The notes under the pieces were generated by a model. That model saw nothing but the letters and a program-made list of their open reading frames with translations, did not search any database and was not told where the DNA came from. The translations under genes were made by a program, and so were the position numbers. Positions 41,028 through 49,305 of a stretch of DNA of 64,000 nucleotides are shown one piece after another (the first letter of the stretch is position 1; every line of letters starts with the position of its first letter). This stretch comes from Algibacter miyuki (GTDB taxonomy: Bacteria; Bacteroidota; Bacteroidia; Flavobacteriales; Flavobacteriaceae). The DNA is taken from NCBI RefSeq assembly GCF_042427745.1, contig NZ_JBHMFA010000010.1; one strand, given 5' to 3'.

Positions 41028-43220
41028 CTAATTTTTAAGCATGTTAATTTTTTTCAACGTCACGATAACCTGAGTTCCCGTGTCTCCATCCTTTTTAAAA
41101 TCAGAAATGGCCACATCCACTTTATCTTTATACATGGTATTTAAAATACTAACGCGTTTTTTAATATTCCCCATGCCTTTAGAGTTTTGTTTTTGTTGAT
41201 GTTCGGTTTTTAAAGCTATCGATTTTTCGCGACCAATACCATCGTCGGTAATACTTATTGAAATTTCGTTTGCTTTAGTTTGGGTGATGCCTATTTCTAA
41301 TTGTCCTTTTGTTTTTTTGTACCGCAAACCATGCCATACCGCATTTTCTATGTATGGTTGCAGCAACATCGGCGGAATAAGAAAATCGTTTATCTTGATA
41401 TTCTCATCAACTTTAATGTTGTAATCAAACTTATCTTTAAATCGGAAATGTTCGAGTTTCGTGTATAATTCTAAAAGTTTTATTTCTTTTTCTAACGGAA
41501 TAAAATCTTGCTCGCTGTTTTCTAAAACAGCTCGCATAAGTAATGAGAAATCGGTTAAATATTTATTTGCCGTGCGCTCATCATTAGAAGCTATAAAGCT
41601 ATTTACCGAATTTAAGGCGTTAAAAATAAAATGCGGATTCATTTGGCTTCGTAAACTTTTTAAGGCCAATAAATTATTGGCTAAGCGTTGTTGTTTAATG
41701 TATTTGTACATTAAAAATGCCGTGAGTAATAGTAACAAAACCCCGCCAATTAAAGAATAAATAATAAGCGTTTGGCGTTTGCTTTGCTCGTTGGTTAATT
41801 GGTATTTACTTTCGGAAAGTTCGCGGTCGCTTTCTAAACTTGTAATGCGGTTTTGTTTAGTTGTTAATTCTCGGCTAAAACGGGCAGCTTGCGAAATTTC
41901 TTTTTCTTTTTCAGCATAAACCTGATCAACTAAATCGACATAATCCTGAAAAGCTTGTAATGATTTTTTATAGTCTTCAGCATTCTCATAAACTTCAGAT
42001 AATTTTCGAGTAGCTTCCTTCTTGACGATTAAATCTCTTTTGCTTTCAGCTTCAACAATACTTTTTTCTAAATAAGTAATGGCATTTCCCACATCGCCTT
42101 GCGAGGCATAAGCTTTTCCTATTTTATAGTTTTGATTTTGTGGCGTTAACGGACTTTCATTATCGAAAACGGAATCTGTTTCAATTTCACTTATGGTGCT
42201 TAAAGCTTCTTTTCTCAGCTGAATTTCTTCGGAATAATCACTGATTTCATTCTGAAAATCGGCCACTCTTAATTTTTCGGAAACTGCACGTTTTTTATTT
42301 TCCGTATTGGCCAATTGTAACGATTTACTGAAAAACCCTTTGGCTTGTTCCGCATCACCTTTTACACCATAAACCTGAGCTATTTTAGAGTTTAAATCGG
42401 TTATTTTAGGCGTAATTAAATGCTTTTGCGCTACCGCTAAACCTTCTTTGTAGGCCGCGATGGAAGCGTCGAAATTCTTGGTTAACAAATACACATCGCC
42501 CAACCCTTCGTGTAAAGACACCAATTGCCAATTACTAAGATTTGATTTGTTTAAAGCGAGATACATTTGTAAACTTTCCTGATAGTTTTTATTGAGTTTA
42601 TAAGCTTGGGCTAGCTTTAAAGATGTATCGTTAGTTTCGGTATTTTGAATGCTCGTTCTATAATTTGAAACGGCTAAATCGTACTGCTTTAATTGCATAT
42701 AGACATCGCCTAAAACGTCATAAACCAAAGATTTTTCTTTAGAAGAGGAACTTTCGGATAACGCCTCAGTTATAAATCTAATACTTTTTTGTGCGTCTTT
42801 TTTGAGATATGCTTCCGCAGAATCAATTAGAGATTTAAAGGTTTCTGGATTACTTCTTAAGCGTTTACTCGACCGAAACAAAACCTTATCGTCTTGATTT
42901 TTTTCAACACGCACTTCAATGCGCTCATTGCTTTTTATGGTATAATAAACGGTTTCAAAATCTTTAGACCTTATAGTAAGCTCGTCGCCAAGTTGGACTT
43001 CTATTTTAAAATCACCCGACATATCGGTTGTAGTATACCCGCCGCCATTGACTTCAATATTAACACCAGGTATAGCATTACGTGTATCGCTTTCTACCAC
43101 ACTCCCACGCACTGTAAATCGTGTATTCTGGTTATTAAATACATTATTATTTTGCGCCAACACCAAGGTGCTGAACACTATAAAATTTAAAATAACAATA
43201 TGTTTTAAGAATGCGCTCAT
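41028..43220 (-). CDS. LytS-type sensor histidine kinase with TPR sensor region
   Basis: I chose the ATG at 43220 (MSAFLKHIVILN), giving 730 residues; a GTG ten codons earlier is possible. A signal peptide is followed by a carboxypeptidase-regulatory-like beta domain (RFTVRGSVVESDTRNAIPGVN), about seven tetratricopeptide repeats (residues 120-450), a coiled coil, a membrane segment near 490-510, and a histidine kinase core with LRSQMNPHFIFNALNSV (His near residue 530) and ATP-binding TDDGIGREKS. The sensor thus faces the periplasm and probably reads protein contacts. The beta domain and TPRs recall TonB-linked sensing in Bacteroidota. It is co-transcribed with the regulator and divergent from the VWA gene. 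Confidence 0.9.
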   Translation of the reverse strand: MSAFLKHIVILNFIVFSTLVLAQNNNVFNNQNTRFTVRGSVVESDTRNAIPGVNIEVNGGGYTTTDMSGDFKIEVQLGDELTIRSKDFETVYYTIKSNERIEVRVEKNQDDKVLFRSSKRLRSNPETFKSLIDSAEAYLKKDAQKSIRFITEALSESSSSKEKSLVYDVLGDVYMQLKQYDLAVSNYRTSIQNTETNDTSLKLAQAYKLNKNYQESLQMYLALNKSNLSNWQLVSLHEGLGDVYLLTKNFDASIAAYKEGLAVAQKHLITPKITDLNSKIAQVYGVKGDAEQAKGFFSKSLQLANTENKKRAVSEKLRVADFQNEISDYSEEIQLRKEALSTISEIETDSVFDNESPLTPQNQNYKIGKAYASQGDVGNAITYLEKSIVEAESKRDLIVKKEATRKLSEVYENAEDYKKSLQAFQDYVDLVDQVYAEKEKEISQAARFSRELTTKQNRITSLESDRELSESKYQLTNEQSKRQTLIIYSLIGGVLLLLLTAFLMYKYIKQQRLANNLLALKSLRSQMNPHFIFNALNSVNSFIASNDERTANKYLTDFSLLMRAVLENSEQDFIPLEKEIKLLELYTKLEHFRFKDKFDYNIKVDENIKINDFLIPPMLLQPYIENAVWHGLRYKKTKGQLEIGITQTKANEISISITDDGIGREKSIALKTEHQQKQNSKGMGNIKKRVSILNTMYKDKVDVAISDFKKDGDTGTQVIVTLKKINMLKN

Positions 43221-43251
43221 TTTATTTTTTCCAATGCTAAACTTACGCACT

Positions 43252-43365
43252 TTACTTGGTATAATAAAATGATGATTTTACAAAAAACACTTTATTATCA
43301 ACTAAAACATCGGCTTTATACATTTTAAATTGTCCTTTACGCATTGAAACAGCCACTTTACTCAT
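43252..43365 (-). CDS. Possible 37-aa peptide in the leader of the kinase gene
   Basis: An ATG at 43365 opens a short frame reading MSKVAVSMRKGQFKMYKAD and then VLVDNKVFFVKSSFYYTK, with ordinary codon use. It ends 31 bases before the kinase start on the same strand. It could be a leader peptide or a chance frame; there is no recognisable homologue. Confidence 0.2.
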   Translation of the reverse strand: MSKVAVSMRKGQFKMYKADVLVDNKVFFVKSSFYYTK

Positions 43366-43441
43366 TGGTGATTTTATTAGAGATTGTTTGGTTTTAGATT
43401 TACAGTAGAAAAATTCATCATAATTAAAAAACGAAAACACT

Positions 43442-44611
43442 ATGAAAACATCATTTAAATTCTTCACCCTTTGTGCTACTTTAATAGGACTAACGGCCTG
43501 CAACGCCAAAACGAAAAAACAACCAACGCTTTACGCCGAAAATCAAGTTATGGAAAAAGTGACACATACCGAACCAAACAAACAGTATATAAAAGTAGCC
43601 CTTTTATTAGATACGAGTAATAGCATGGACGGTTTGATAGATCAAGCAAAAGCACAACTTTGGGATATTGTAAACGAGCTGTCGTACGCCAAATGCGGGA
43701 ACGGCAAACCGAATTTACAAATTGCCCTATATGAATATGGAAATGACAAACTAAATGCCAGAGAAGGTTATATTAAACAGGTTTTAGCTTTTAGTGATGA
43801 TTTGGATGATATTTCTAAAGAGTTATTTTCTCTAACTACAAATGGTGGCCAAGAATATTGTGGACAGGTAATACAAACCTCGTTAAACCAACTGGATTGG
43901 GAAAAAAATAAAGACGATTTAAAACTCATTTTTATCGCCGGAAACGAACCTTTTAATCAAGGACACGTGAAATATACAGATGCATCGGCCAATGCGAAAG
44001 AAAAAGATGTGACTATAAATACCATTTTTTGTGGCGATTATGAGCAAGGTATTTCTACGAAATGGAAAACTGGAGCGCAGTTAACAAGCGGAGATTATAT
44101 GGCGATAAACCAAAATAACAAAACCGTACATATTGCTTCGCCTTATGATGATGAAATTTTAATTCTGAACAAAAAACTAAACAAAACCTACGTAGTTTAT
44201 GGTAATCAAGGCAAACGTAAAATGGCCATGCAAGCCGAACAAGATAAAAATGCTGCCGGATATAGCACTGCTAATGCTGTTAGCAGAACGGTAAGTAAAA
44301 GTTCGCATTTGTATAAAAATAAATCTTGGGATTTGGTGGATGCCGAGGAACAGGACGAAGTGGTTATTTCTGAATTGAAAGAAGCGTCTTTACCAGAAGA
44401 GTTAAAAGGAAAAACAGCTACAGAAATTAAAACGTATATTGAAGACAAACGCATTGAGCGTAAGGATATTCAGGATCAAATTCAGGAATTAAACACGAAG
44501 CGCAAAGTATTTATTTCGAAAGCCAAAACTACAACTGATAATGGTTTAGAAAACGCGATGACCAACGCTATTAAAGAACAAGCTAAAAAGAAGAATTATA
44601 GTTGGAAATAA
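43442..44611 (+). CDS. VWA-domain lipoprotein
   Basis: The 389-residue protein has a lipoprotein signal ending in GLTACN (Cys 20). A von Willebrand factor A domain follows, with an intact metal-ion site: D57-T-S59-N-S61 in LLLDTSNSMDGL, a TNGGQEYCG middle and a IFIAGNEPFNQG strand. The C-terminal 110 residues are helical and Lys/Glu-rich with coiled-coil character (KTYIEDKRIERKDIQDQIQ). Conserved-looking Cys pairs may form disulfides. It is probably an outward-facing adhesion or assembly factor. It is divergent from a sensor kinase operon with a 220-base gap, suggesting common control. Confidence 0.85.
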   Translation: MKTSFKFFTLCATLIGLTACNAKTKKQPTLYAENQVMEKVTHTEPNKQYIKVALLLDTSNSMDGLIDQAKAQLWDIVNELSYAKCGNGKPNLQIALYEYGNDKLNAREGYIKQVLAFSDDLDDISKELFSLTTNGGQEYCGQVIQTSLNQLDWEKNKDDLKLIFIAGNEPFNQGHVKYTDASANAKEKDVTINTIFCGDYEQGISTKWKTGAQLTSGDYMAINQNNKTVHIASPYDDEILILNKKLNKTYVVYGNQGKRKMAMQAEQDKNAAGYSTANAVSRTVSKSSHLYKNKSWDLVDAEEQDEVVISELKEASLPEELKGKTATEIKTYIEDKRIERKDIQDQIQELNTKRKVFISKAKTTTDNGLENAMTNAIKEQAKKKNYSWK

Positions 44612-44645
44612 CAATAAGCATTGGGTTACAAGCTAACGCTACGAT

Positions 44646-44793
44646 TTTCGCGTGAGGATTGAATGGTATGTTTGAGCACCCGGACTTTTTAAGAAAGAGC
44701 GAGTAGTACAATATTTATATTTATGAGTTCTTTAATTTAAAATAGACAATAACGAATAAAGCCCGACGCCAACCTTAGGAATTGATACGCCCC
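44646..44793 (+). repeat. Dispersed intergenic repeat, degenerate copy D
   Basis: The start TTCGCGTGAGGATTGAATGG and the end AAAGCCCGACGCC... TACGCCCC are recognisable but altered. The interior (GCACCCGGACTTTTTAAGAAAGAGC) is different from the other copies. It may belong to a subfamily. It lies between converging genes. Confidence 0.4.
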
Positions 44794-44816
44794 AATAAGG
44801 CGTGGTATAAAAACAG

Positions 44817-44850
44817 AAAATCCTACCCCTGATATACGGGTAGGATTTTT
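44817..44850. terminator. Bidirectional terminator before PorP/SprF gene end
   Basis: AAAATCCTACCC and GGGTAGGATTTT form a perfect 12-bp stem with a 9-base loop, flanked by T and A runs. It can end the leftward PorP/SprF gene and the rightward VWA transcript. Confidence 0.85.
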
Positions 44851-44874
44851 ATATAAATTGTAATTTCTTTTAAT

Positions 44875-45879
44875 TTAGTTAACCGCCGGACAATTACAGT
44901 GGTAAGGCTCTTTTCTACAACCAAAGTTATACCCTAGCGTAAATTGATGGAAACCACCATTTGTAAACACCAATGAATTCGCTTGGTAGGTGTACGTGTA
45001 AGCAACCATGAAATTATTCATATTAACACCTACAATAGGTGTGATTTGTTGTAATTTTTGACTGGTAACTGTGTTTTCGTTGGTTAAATATTCGGCACCG
45101 TCACTGCTTCGTCTGTACGATACCCCACCCCAAATTTTACCAAATTCCATTTGCTTGTACACCTTTGCGTTAATATCGATACCGCCCTCTTTTGTAGCAT
45201 CACGATACTGAAGCATGATAGATGGCTCGTAACTCCAATCGCTACCATAACCACCAAAAACACCACCTACAGAAAGTAAGTATCGTCTTAAATTACTGGT
45301 GATATTAGGATCGTCGTTGATTCCTGCGTTTTTTAATAAATTCTTTACGGTACCGTGCGCATAAAAATCTAGAAACTGGTAAGAAAATCCAAAATCCATA
45401 TTTAAATTGGTTTCACTTTGCACTATACCGTCGATTATTGGATCTGGCCCATCGAAAAGAAACGAGGTTTCATCTAATCTATATTGAATAATCCCGGCAC
45501 TTAAACCGAAAGAAAGCATATTTAAATCTACTGGAGAACGTGAAAACATAATGTGGTGCGCGTAGGTTGCATAGGCCCCCGTTTGAGAATGATATCCGTT
45601 TTTATCTGTATACAAAATACCTCCAACTGCAGATGATGTTTCGCCAATTCTACCATTAACACTTACGGTTAAAAGCTTAGGTGCATCATCTTGTCCAAAC
45701 CATTGTTGGCGTGCCGTCATGCGAATTTTTGCGCAGTTTGCAGCACCAGCCATAGAAGGGTGTATTAAGTAGTAATTATCTGTTAGATAATCGGTGTAAA
45801 TCGGTAAACCTTCCTGCGCGGTTGCCATGTGAGTAAACAGCATTGCAGCAATTACCAAAAACATATTTTTACATCTCAT
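44875..45879 (-). CDS. PorP/SprF family outer-membrane protein (type IX secretion-linked)
   Basis: The 334-residue protein has a signal peptide (cleavage near ATAQEG, residue 22) and then the PorP/SprF pattern: PIYTDYLTDNYYLIHPSMAGA, RMTARQQWFG, and a series of amphipathic beta strands (GLSAGIIQYRLDE, FGFSYQFLDFYAHG, GVNMNNFMVAYTYTY) ending in FTLGYNFGCR. These are outer-membrane barrels linked to type IX secretion and gliding. Such genes often follow one for a large adhesin, but no partner is present here, so it is an orphan. The Cys-rich C-terminus (CRKEPYHCNCPAVN) is typical. Confidence 0.92.
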   Translation of the reverse strand: MRCKNMFLVIAAMLFTHMATAQEGLPIYTDYLTDNYYLIHPSMAGAANCAKIRMTARQQWFGQDDAPKLLTVSVNGRIGETSSAVGGILYTDKNGYHSQTGAYATYAHHIMFSRSPVDLNMLSFGLSAGIIQYRLDETSFLFDGPDPIIDGIVQSETNLNMDFGFSYQFLDFYAHGTVKNLLKNAGINDDPNITSNLRRYLLSVGGVFGGYGSDWSYEPSIMLQYRDATKEGGIDINAKVYKQMEFGKIWGGVSYRRSSDGAEYLTNENTVTSQKLQQITPIVGVNMNNFMVAYTYTYQANSLVFTNGGFHQFTLGYNFGCRKEPYHCNCPAVN

Positions 45880-46027
45880 AATTTGAACACCAGGTTGATT
45901 TACACTTATAAAACGCCTTTAGAATTAAAAAGTTACATCTAAAATGAATATTAAAACATCATTTTTATTCAACTTTATAAACAGGCAACAAAACTCAAAT
46001 ATATGGATATCTACAGTTTTCTTTTAG

Positions 46028-46035
46028 TATTTTTG
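46028..46035 (+). promoter_or_regulatory. -7 promoter box of the NifU-like gene
   Basis: TATTTTTG matches TAnnTTTG and lies 16 bases before the ATG at 46052. A facing box, TATATTTG, is on the - strand at 45996-46003 and could serve the divergent PorP/SprF gene. Neither has a clear -33 partner. Confidence 0.4.
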
Positions 46036-46051
46036 TAAAAAAAAAGAGAAA

Positions 46052-46954
46052 ATGAGCAATTTCAAAGTTTCCGTGCAAGAAACATCTAACGATGCCATAG
46101 TAAAATTTGAATTAAATCAATTTATTACGCAGCACCAAAGTTTCGAATTTAATAATATCGACGAGGCTAAAAACTCGCCTTTAGCACAGCAATTATTTTA
46201 TTTGCCTTTTGTAAAAAAAGTATATATCACAAGTAATTTTATTGCCGTAGAACGCTATAGTATTGTAGACTGGAGCGATGTGCAAGATGAAATGGCTGAG
46301 CAAATTGAATCGTACTTAAACGATAATGGTGTGGTGGTTGAAGAAACTGCTTCCCCTAAAAAAGTACCTGTAACGGTTTATGCTGAAAGTACGCCGAACC
46401 CAACAGTAATGAAATTTGTTGCCAATAAAAAAATAGTCGCAGCCCTTTTCGAATTCACTTCGATAGACGAGGCTAAATTATCGCCTTTAGCGACGGAATT
46501 ATTTCATTTTCCGTTTGTAAAAGCTGTTTTTATGGATGAGAATTACGTGTCTATTACCAAATATGACATGGCCGAATGGAATGATATTACTTTAGAACTT
46601 CGCGAATTCATCAGAAGCTATATTGAAAACGGAAAAGACATTGTAGTTCCTGGCGCTGTGGATACATTGAAAAAATCTACAGAACAACAAGATACTCATT
46701 TTGATACTTTGGATGATGTTTCTAAGGAAATTATAAATATTCTTGAAGAATACGTAAAACCTGCTGTAGCTAGTGATGGTGGAAATATTCAGTTTATTTC
46801 TTATGATAAAAAAAACAAAAACGTGAGCGTATTACTACAAGGAGCTTGTAGCGGTTGCCCATCGTCTACATATACTTTAAAAAGTGGTATTGAAAATATG
46901 TTGAAAGAAATGCTTCCTGGAAAAGTAGAAATGGTAGAAGCCATAAACGGATAG
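46052..46954 (+). CDS. NifU-like Fe-S scaffold/carrier with tandem Nfu N-domains
   Basis: The 300-residue protein has two copies of the Nfu N-terminal domain in tandem. The first (residues 1-100) has FNNIDEAKNSPLAQQLFYLPFVK, read as FNNIDEAKNSPLAQQLFY then LPFVK; the second (about 105-200) has ESTPNPTVMKFVAN and SIDEAKLSPLATELFHFPFVK-type sequence. The C-terminal NifU domain (about 225-300) carries C266-S-G-C269 in GACSGCPSS, which holds a 4Fe-4S cluster between two subunits. It would deliver clusters to target enzymes. The first copy lacks the TPNPxxMKF motif, so it has diverged. The gene stands alone and has its own terminator. Confidence 0.9.
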   Translation: MSNFKVSVQETSNDAIVKFELNQFITQHQSFEFNNIDEAKNSPLAQQLFYLPFVKKVYITSNFIAVERYSIVDWSDVQDEMAEQIESYLNDNGVVVEETASPKKVPVTVYAESTPNPTVMKFVANKKIVAALFEFTSIDEAKLSPLATELFHFPFVKAVFMDENYVSITKYDMAEWNDITLELREFIRSYIENGKDIVVPGAVDTLKKSTEQQDTHFDTLDDVSKEIINILEEYVKPAVASDGGNIQFISYDKKNKNVSVLLQGACSGCPSSTYTLKSGIENMLKEMLPGKVEMVEAING

Positions 46955-46976
46955 GTCTTTTAAAAATACAACATGG

Positions 46977-47010
46977 AAAAAGCGCTCTACAAGTTAGAGC
47001 GCTTTTTTTA
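46977..47010 (+). terminator. Terminator of the NifU-like gene
   Basis: AAAAAGCGCTCTA and TTAGAGCGCTTTTT form a stem of 12-13 bp with a 4-base loop and a T run. Confidence 0.9.
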
Positions 47011-47143
47011 TGACCTTAATTTACTAAAGCATCTCACAATATTTAATTAACTTTGAGATATAAAACGACTCTAAATTTTCGCCTTTTCATATTAATGCCT
47101 TAGTTGAAACAAGCAAAACGTCACTAAAACAAAATAACAACAA

Positions 47144-47497
47144 ATGAAAACTTTAGCATTTATTTTTACGATCATCGTCGCTCTAGAACATATTTATTTT
47201 TTAATCTTAGAAATGTTTTTCTGGACCAAACCCAAAACCATTAAAGCATTTGGTATTAAATCAGCCACATTTGCCGAAGAAACTAAAGTACTTGCCGCCA
47301 ATCAAGGTTTATACAATGGTTTTATTGCTTCTGGTGTATTACTTGCTTTACTTATAGAAAATCAAGATTTTATACTATTTTTTCTAGTTTGTGTGACTAT
47401 TGCAGGTATTTATGGGTCTTACTCTACGAAGCAAATTAAACTTTTTTATGTGCAATCTATTCCTGCAATTATTGCACTAATACTCAATTTGATTTAA
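47144..47497 (+). CDS. DUF1304 membrane protein
   Basis: The 117-residue protein has four membrane segments and the DUF1304 pattern: an ALEHIYFLILEMFFW first helix, ETKVLAANQGLYNGFIASG in the middle, and GIYGSYSTKQIKLFYVQSIPAIIAL at the end. Function is unknown. It lies between the NifU-like gene and an MscS channel gene and has an A/T-rich leader. Confidence 0.88.
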   Translation: MKTLAFIFTIIVALEHIYFLILEMFFWTKPKTIKAFGIKSATFAEETKVLAANQGLYNGFIASGVLLALLIENQDFILFFLVCVTIAGIYGSYSTKQIKLFYVQSIPAIIALILNLI

Positions 47498-47582
47498 ATT
47501 ATTTAATATTTTTTATCATAAAAATTAAATAAAGCAACATATTAGTTTTTAATTTTACAACAAAAATAAAGCAACAAAAATT

Positions 47583-48398
47583 ATGGATTTAGAAAACATT
47601 GACACAGAAAAATGGATTGCTCTAGGAGCTGAATATGGCATTAAAATTATAGGTGCCATTGCAATATGGATTATTGGCTCTTGGGTTATTAAAAAAATAT
47701 TAAAAGCTACCCAAAACGTAATGGCCAAAGGAAATTACGAAATAAGTCTTCAAAAATTCTTATTAAACCTTATCTCGTGGGCTTTAAAAATTATTTTAAT
47801 TATTGTTGTTCTTGGTACTGTTGGTGTAGAAACAACATCATTTGCTGCTATTATAGCTGCCGCAGGTTTGGCTGTTGGTTTAGCCTTACAAGGTTCTTTA
47901 GGGAATTTTGCTGGGGGTGTTTTAATTATGATTTTTAAGCCTATAAAAATTGGCGATTTAATTGAAGCACAAGGTGAAATTGGTGTGGTTAAAGAAATTG
48001 AAATCTTTACAACCAAATTAACAGGTTTATCTAATAGAGAAATTATTATTCCTAATGGATCATTATCTAACGGTAATATTATTAATTATTCTACGGAAGG
48101 TACTCGCCGTGTTGACTTAACATTCGGTGTTGGTTACGACTCTGATATTAAGAAAACAAAACAAGTATTAATGGATGTATTAACAGCACATCCAAAAGTA
48201 TTACAAACCCCTGCGCCAACGGTAAACGTGTCAGAATTGGCAGATAGCTCAATTAACTTTGCGGTTAGACCATGGTGTACAACAGCCGATTACTGGGATG
48301 TTTATTTCGGTATTACTGAAAATGTAAAAGAAGCGCTTGATGCGGCTGGAATTGAAATTCCTTACCCACACCAAGTCGAAATACATAAACAAGGGTAA
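47583..48398 (+). CDS. Small-conductance mechanosensitive channel (MscS family)
   Basis: The 271-residue protein has three membrane segments, the pore-lining TM3 with the Ala/Gly pattern (AAIIAAAGLAVGLALQGSLGNFAGGVLI) and the cytoplasmic beta domain (FKPIKIGDLIEAQGEIGVV, REIIIPNGSLSNGNIINY). It opens under membrane tension and releases solutes after osmotic downshift. It is close to the minimal MscS size. DUF1304 precedes it by 85 bases and a strong terminator follows. Confidence 0.95.
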   Translation: MDLENIDTEKWIALGAEYGIKIIGAIAIWIIGSWVIKKILKATQNVMAKGNYEISLQKFLLNLISWALKIILIIVVLGTVGVETTSFAAIIAAAGLAVGLALQGSLGNFAGGVLIMIFKPIKIGDLIEAQGEIGVVKEIEIFTTKLTGLSNREIIIPNGSLSNGNIINYSTEGTRRVDLTFGVGYDSDIKKTKQVLMDVLTAHPKVLQTPAPTVNVSELADSSINFAVRPWCTTADYWDVYFGITENVKEALDAAGIEIPYPHQVEIHKQG

Positions 48399-48424
48399 GC
48401 CTTTTGCTTAAACTTTATTAATAG

Positions 48425-48462
48425 AAAAATCCCTGATAGTTTAACTATCAGGGATTTTTTTT
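48425..48462. terminator. Bidirectional terminator between MscS and tsaB genes
   Basis: AAATCCCTGATAG and its complement form a long perfect stem with flanking A and T runs, between converging genes. Confidence 0.9.
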
Positions 48463-48487
48463 ATCTACAAACAAACGCTTTAAAAAG

Positions 48488-49171
48488 TTACTTTGTTTTC
48501 GCCTTAGGTTTCAAAGCCACAAAATCTTTCAAATAATACGGTTCAAAATAAGCGACATCTTCAAAGTTATTATTTTGATATTTTTCATAAGCCAAGGCGC
48601 TCATTTCATTAGCTGATGGCAATTTATCTTCAACAAAAATGGCATTAGAATCCGTAATAAGTGTTTTCGTTTTTTCAACACCATTTCCTATAAAATATAC
48701 TTTTCCGCTCTGTAATAATTCCGCGAAAGCGTTATCTTCTAAAATCTGTGCTTGAGTCTCTCTAATCTCCGTAAATGACGCATCGTAAATAGCCGAATAC
48801 ACTTCCATACGGCGCGCATCTAACATAGCAACCACTACTCCACTCTCCAATGCAACTTGATGCGCTAACGCTTCTAAAGTAGGCACAGCAATTAAAGGCT
48901 TATCTAAAGCAAAACAGAGTCCTTTTGCGGTAGAAACTCCAATACGTAACCCAGTATAAGAGCCAGGACCTTTACTAATGGCTATAGCACTTAAATCTGC
49001 TCCGGTAATTCCGACTTCTTTTAAAGCTTCGTCGATATACACGTGTAATCTTTCAGCATGCGAATAACTTTTATCGTTATCTTCTTTTAAAACAACGGTT
49101 TCGCCGTTTTTAGAAATAGATACCGAACAATTGGTGGTTGCAGTTTCTATGTTTAATATAAATGTACTCAT
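48488..49171 (-). CDS. tsaB: tRNA threonylcarbamoyladenosine complex subunit TsaB
   Basis: The 227-residue protein is an ASKHA-fold pseudo-enzyme: ILNIETATTNCSVSI at the start, KSYSHAERLHVYIDEAL, and SKGPGSYTGLRIGVSTAKGL in the middle. It dimerises with TsaD to make the t6A modification at position 37 of ANN-decoding tRNAs. The tsaD gene is not here. It stands alone on its strand, with the TolC operon terminator upstream of it. Confidence 0.95.
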   Translation of the reverse strand: MSTFILNIETATTNCSVSISKNGETVVLKEDNDKSYSHAERLHVYIDEALKEVGITGADLSAIAISKGPGSYTGLRIGVSTAKGLCFALDKPLIAVPTLEALAHQVALESGVVVAMLDARRMEVYSAIYDASFTEIRETQAQILEDNAFAELLQSGKVYFIGNGVEKTKTLITDSNAIFVEDKLPSANEMSALAYEKYQNNNFEDVAYFEPYYLKDFVALKPKAKTK

Positions 49172-49246
49172 CTTTTCATTTTCATTGGAATTGCAAAAAT
49201 ATTGTTTTTATTATTAGAAAGATATTACCGCGCTATAAAAAGTAAA

Positions 49247-49275
49247 AAGGCTATCATTTAATTTATGATAGCTTT
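49247..49275 (-). terminator. Terminator of the efflux operon
   Basis: On the - strand AAAGCTATCAT and ATGATAGCCTTT form an 11-bp stem with one wobble, followed by TTTTTACTTTTT. It is 30 bases past the TolC stop. Confidence 0.8.
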
Positions 49276-49305
49276 AATTATATCGTTGAATACATTCCGA
49301 AGAAA

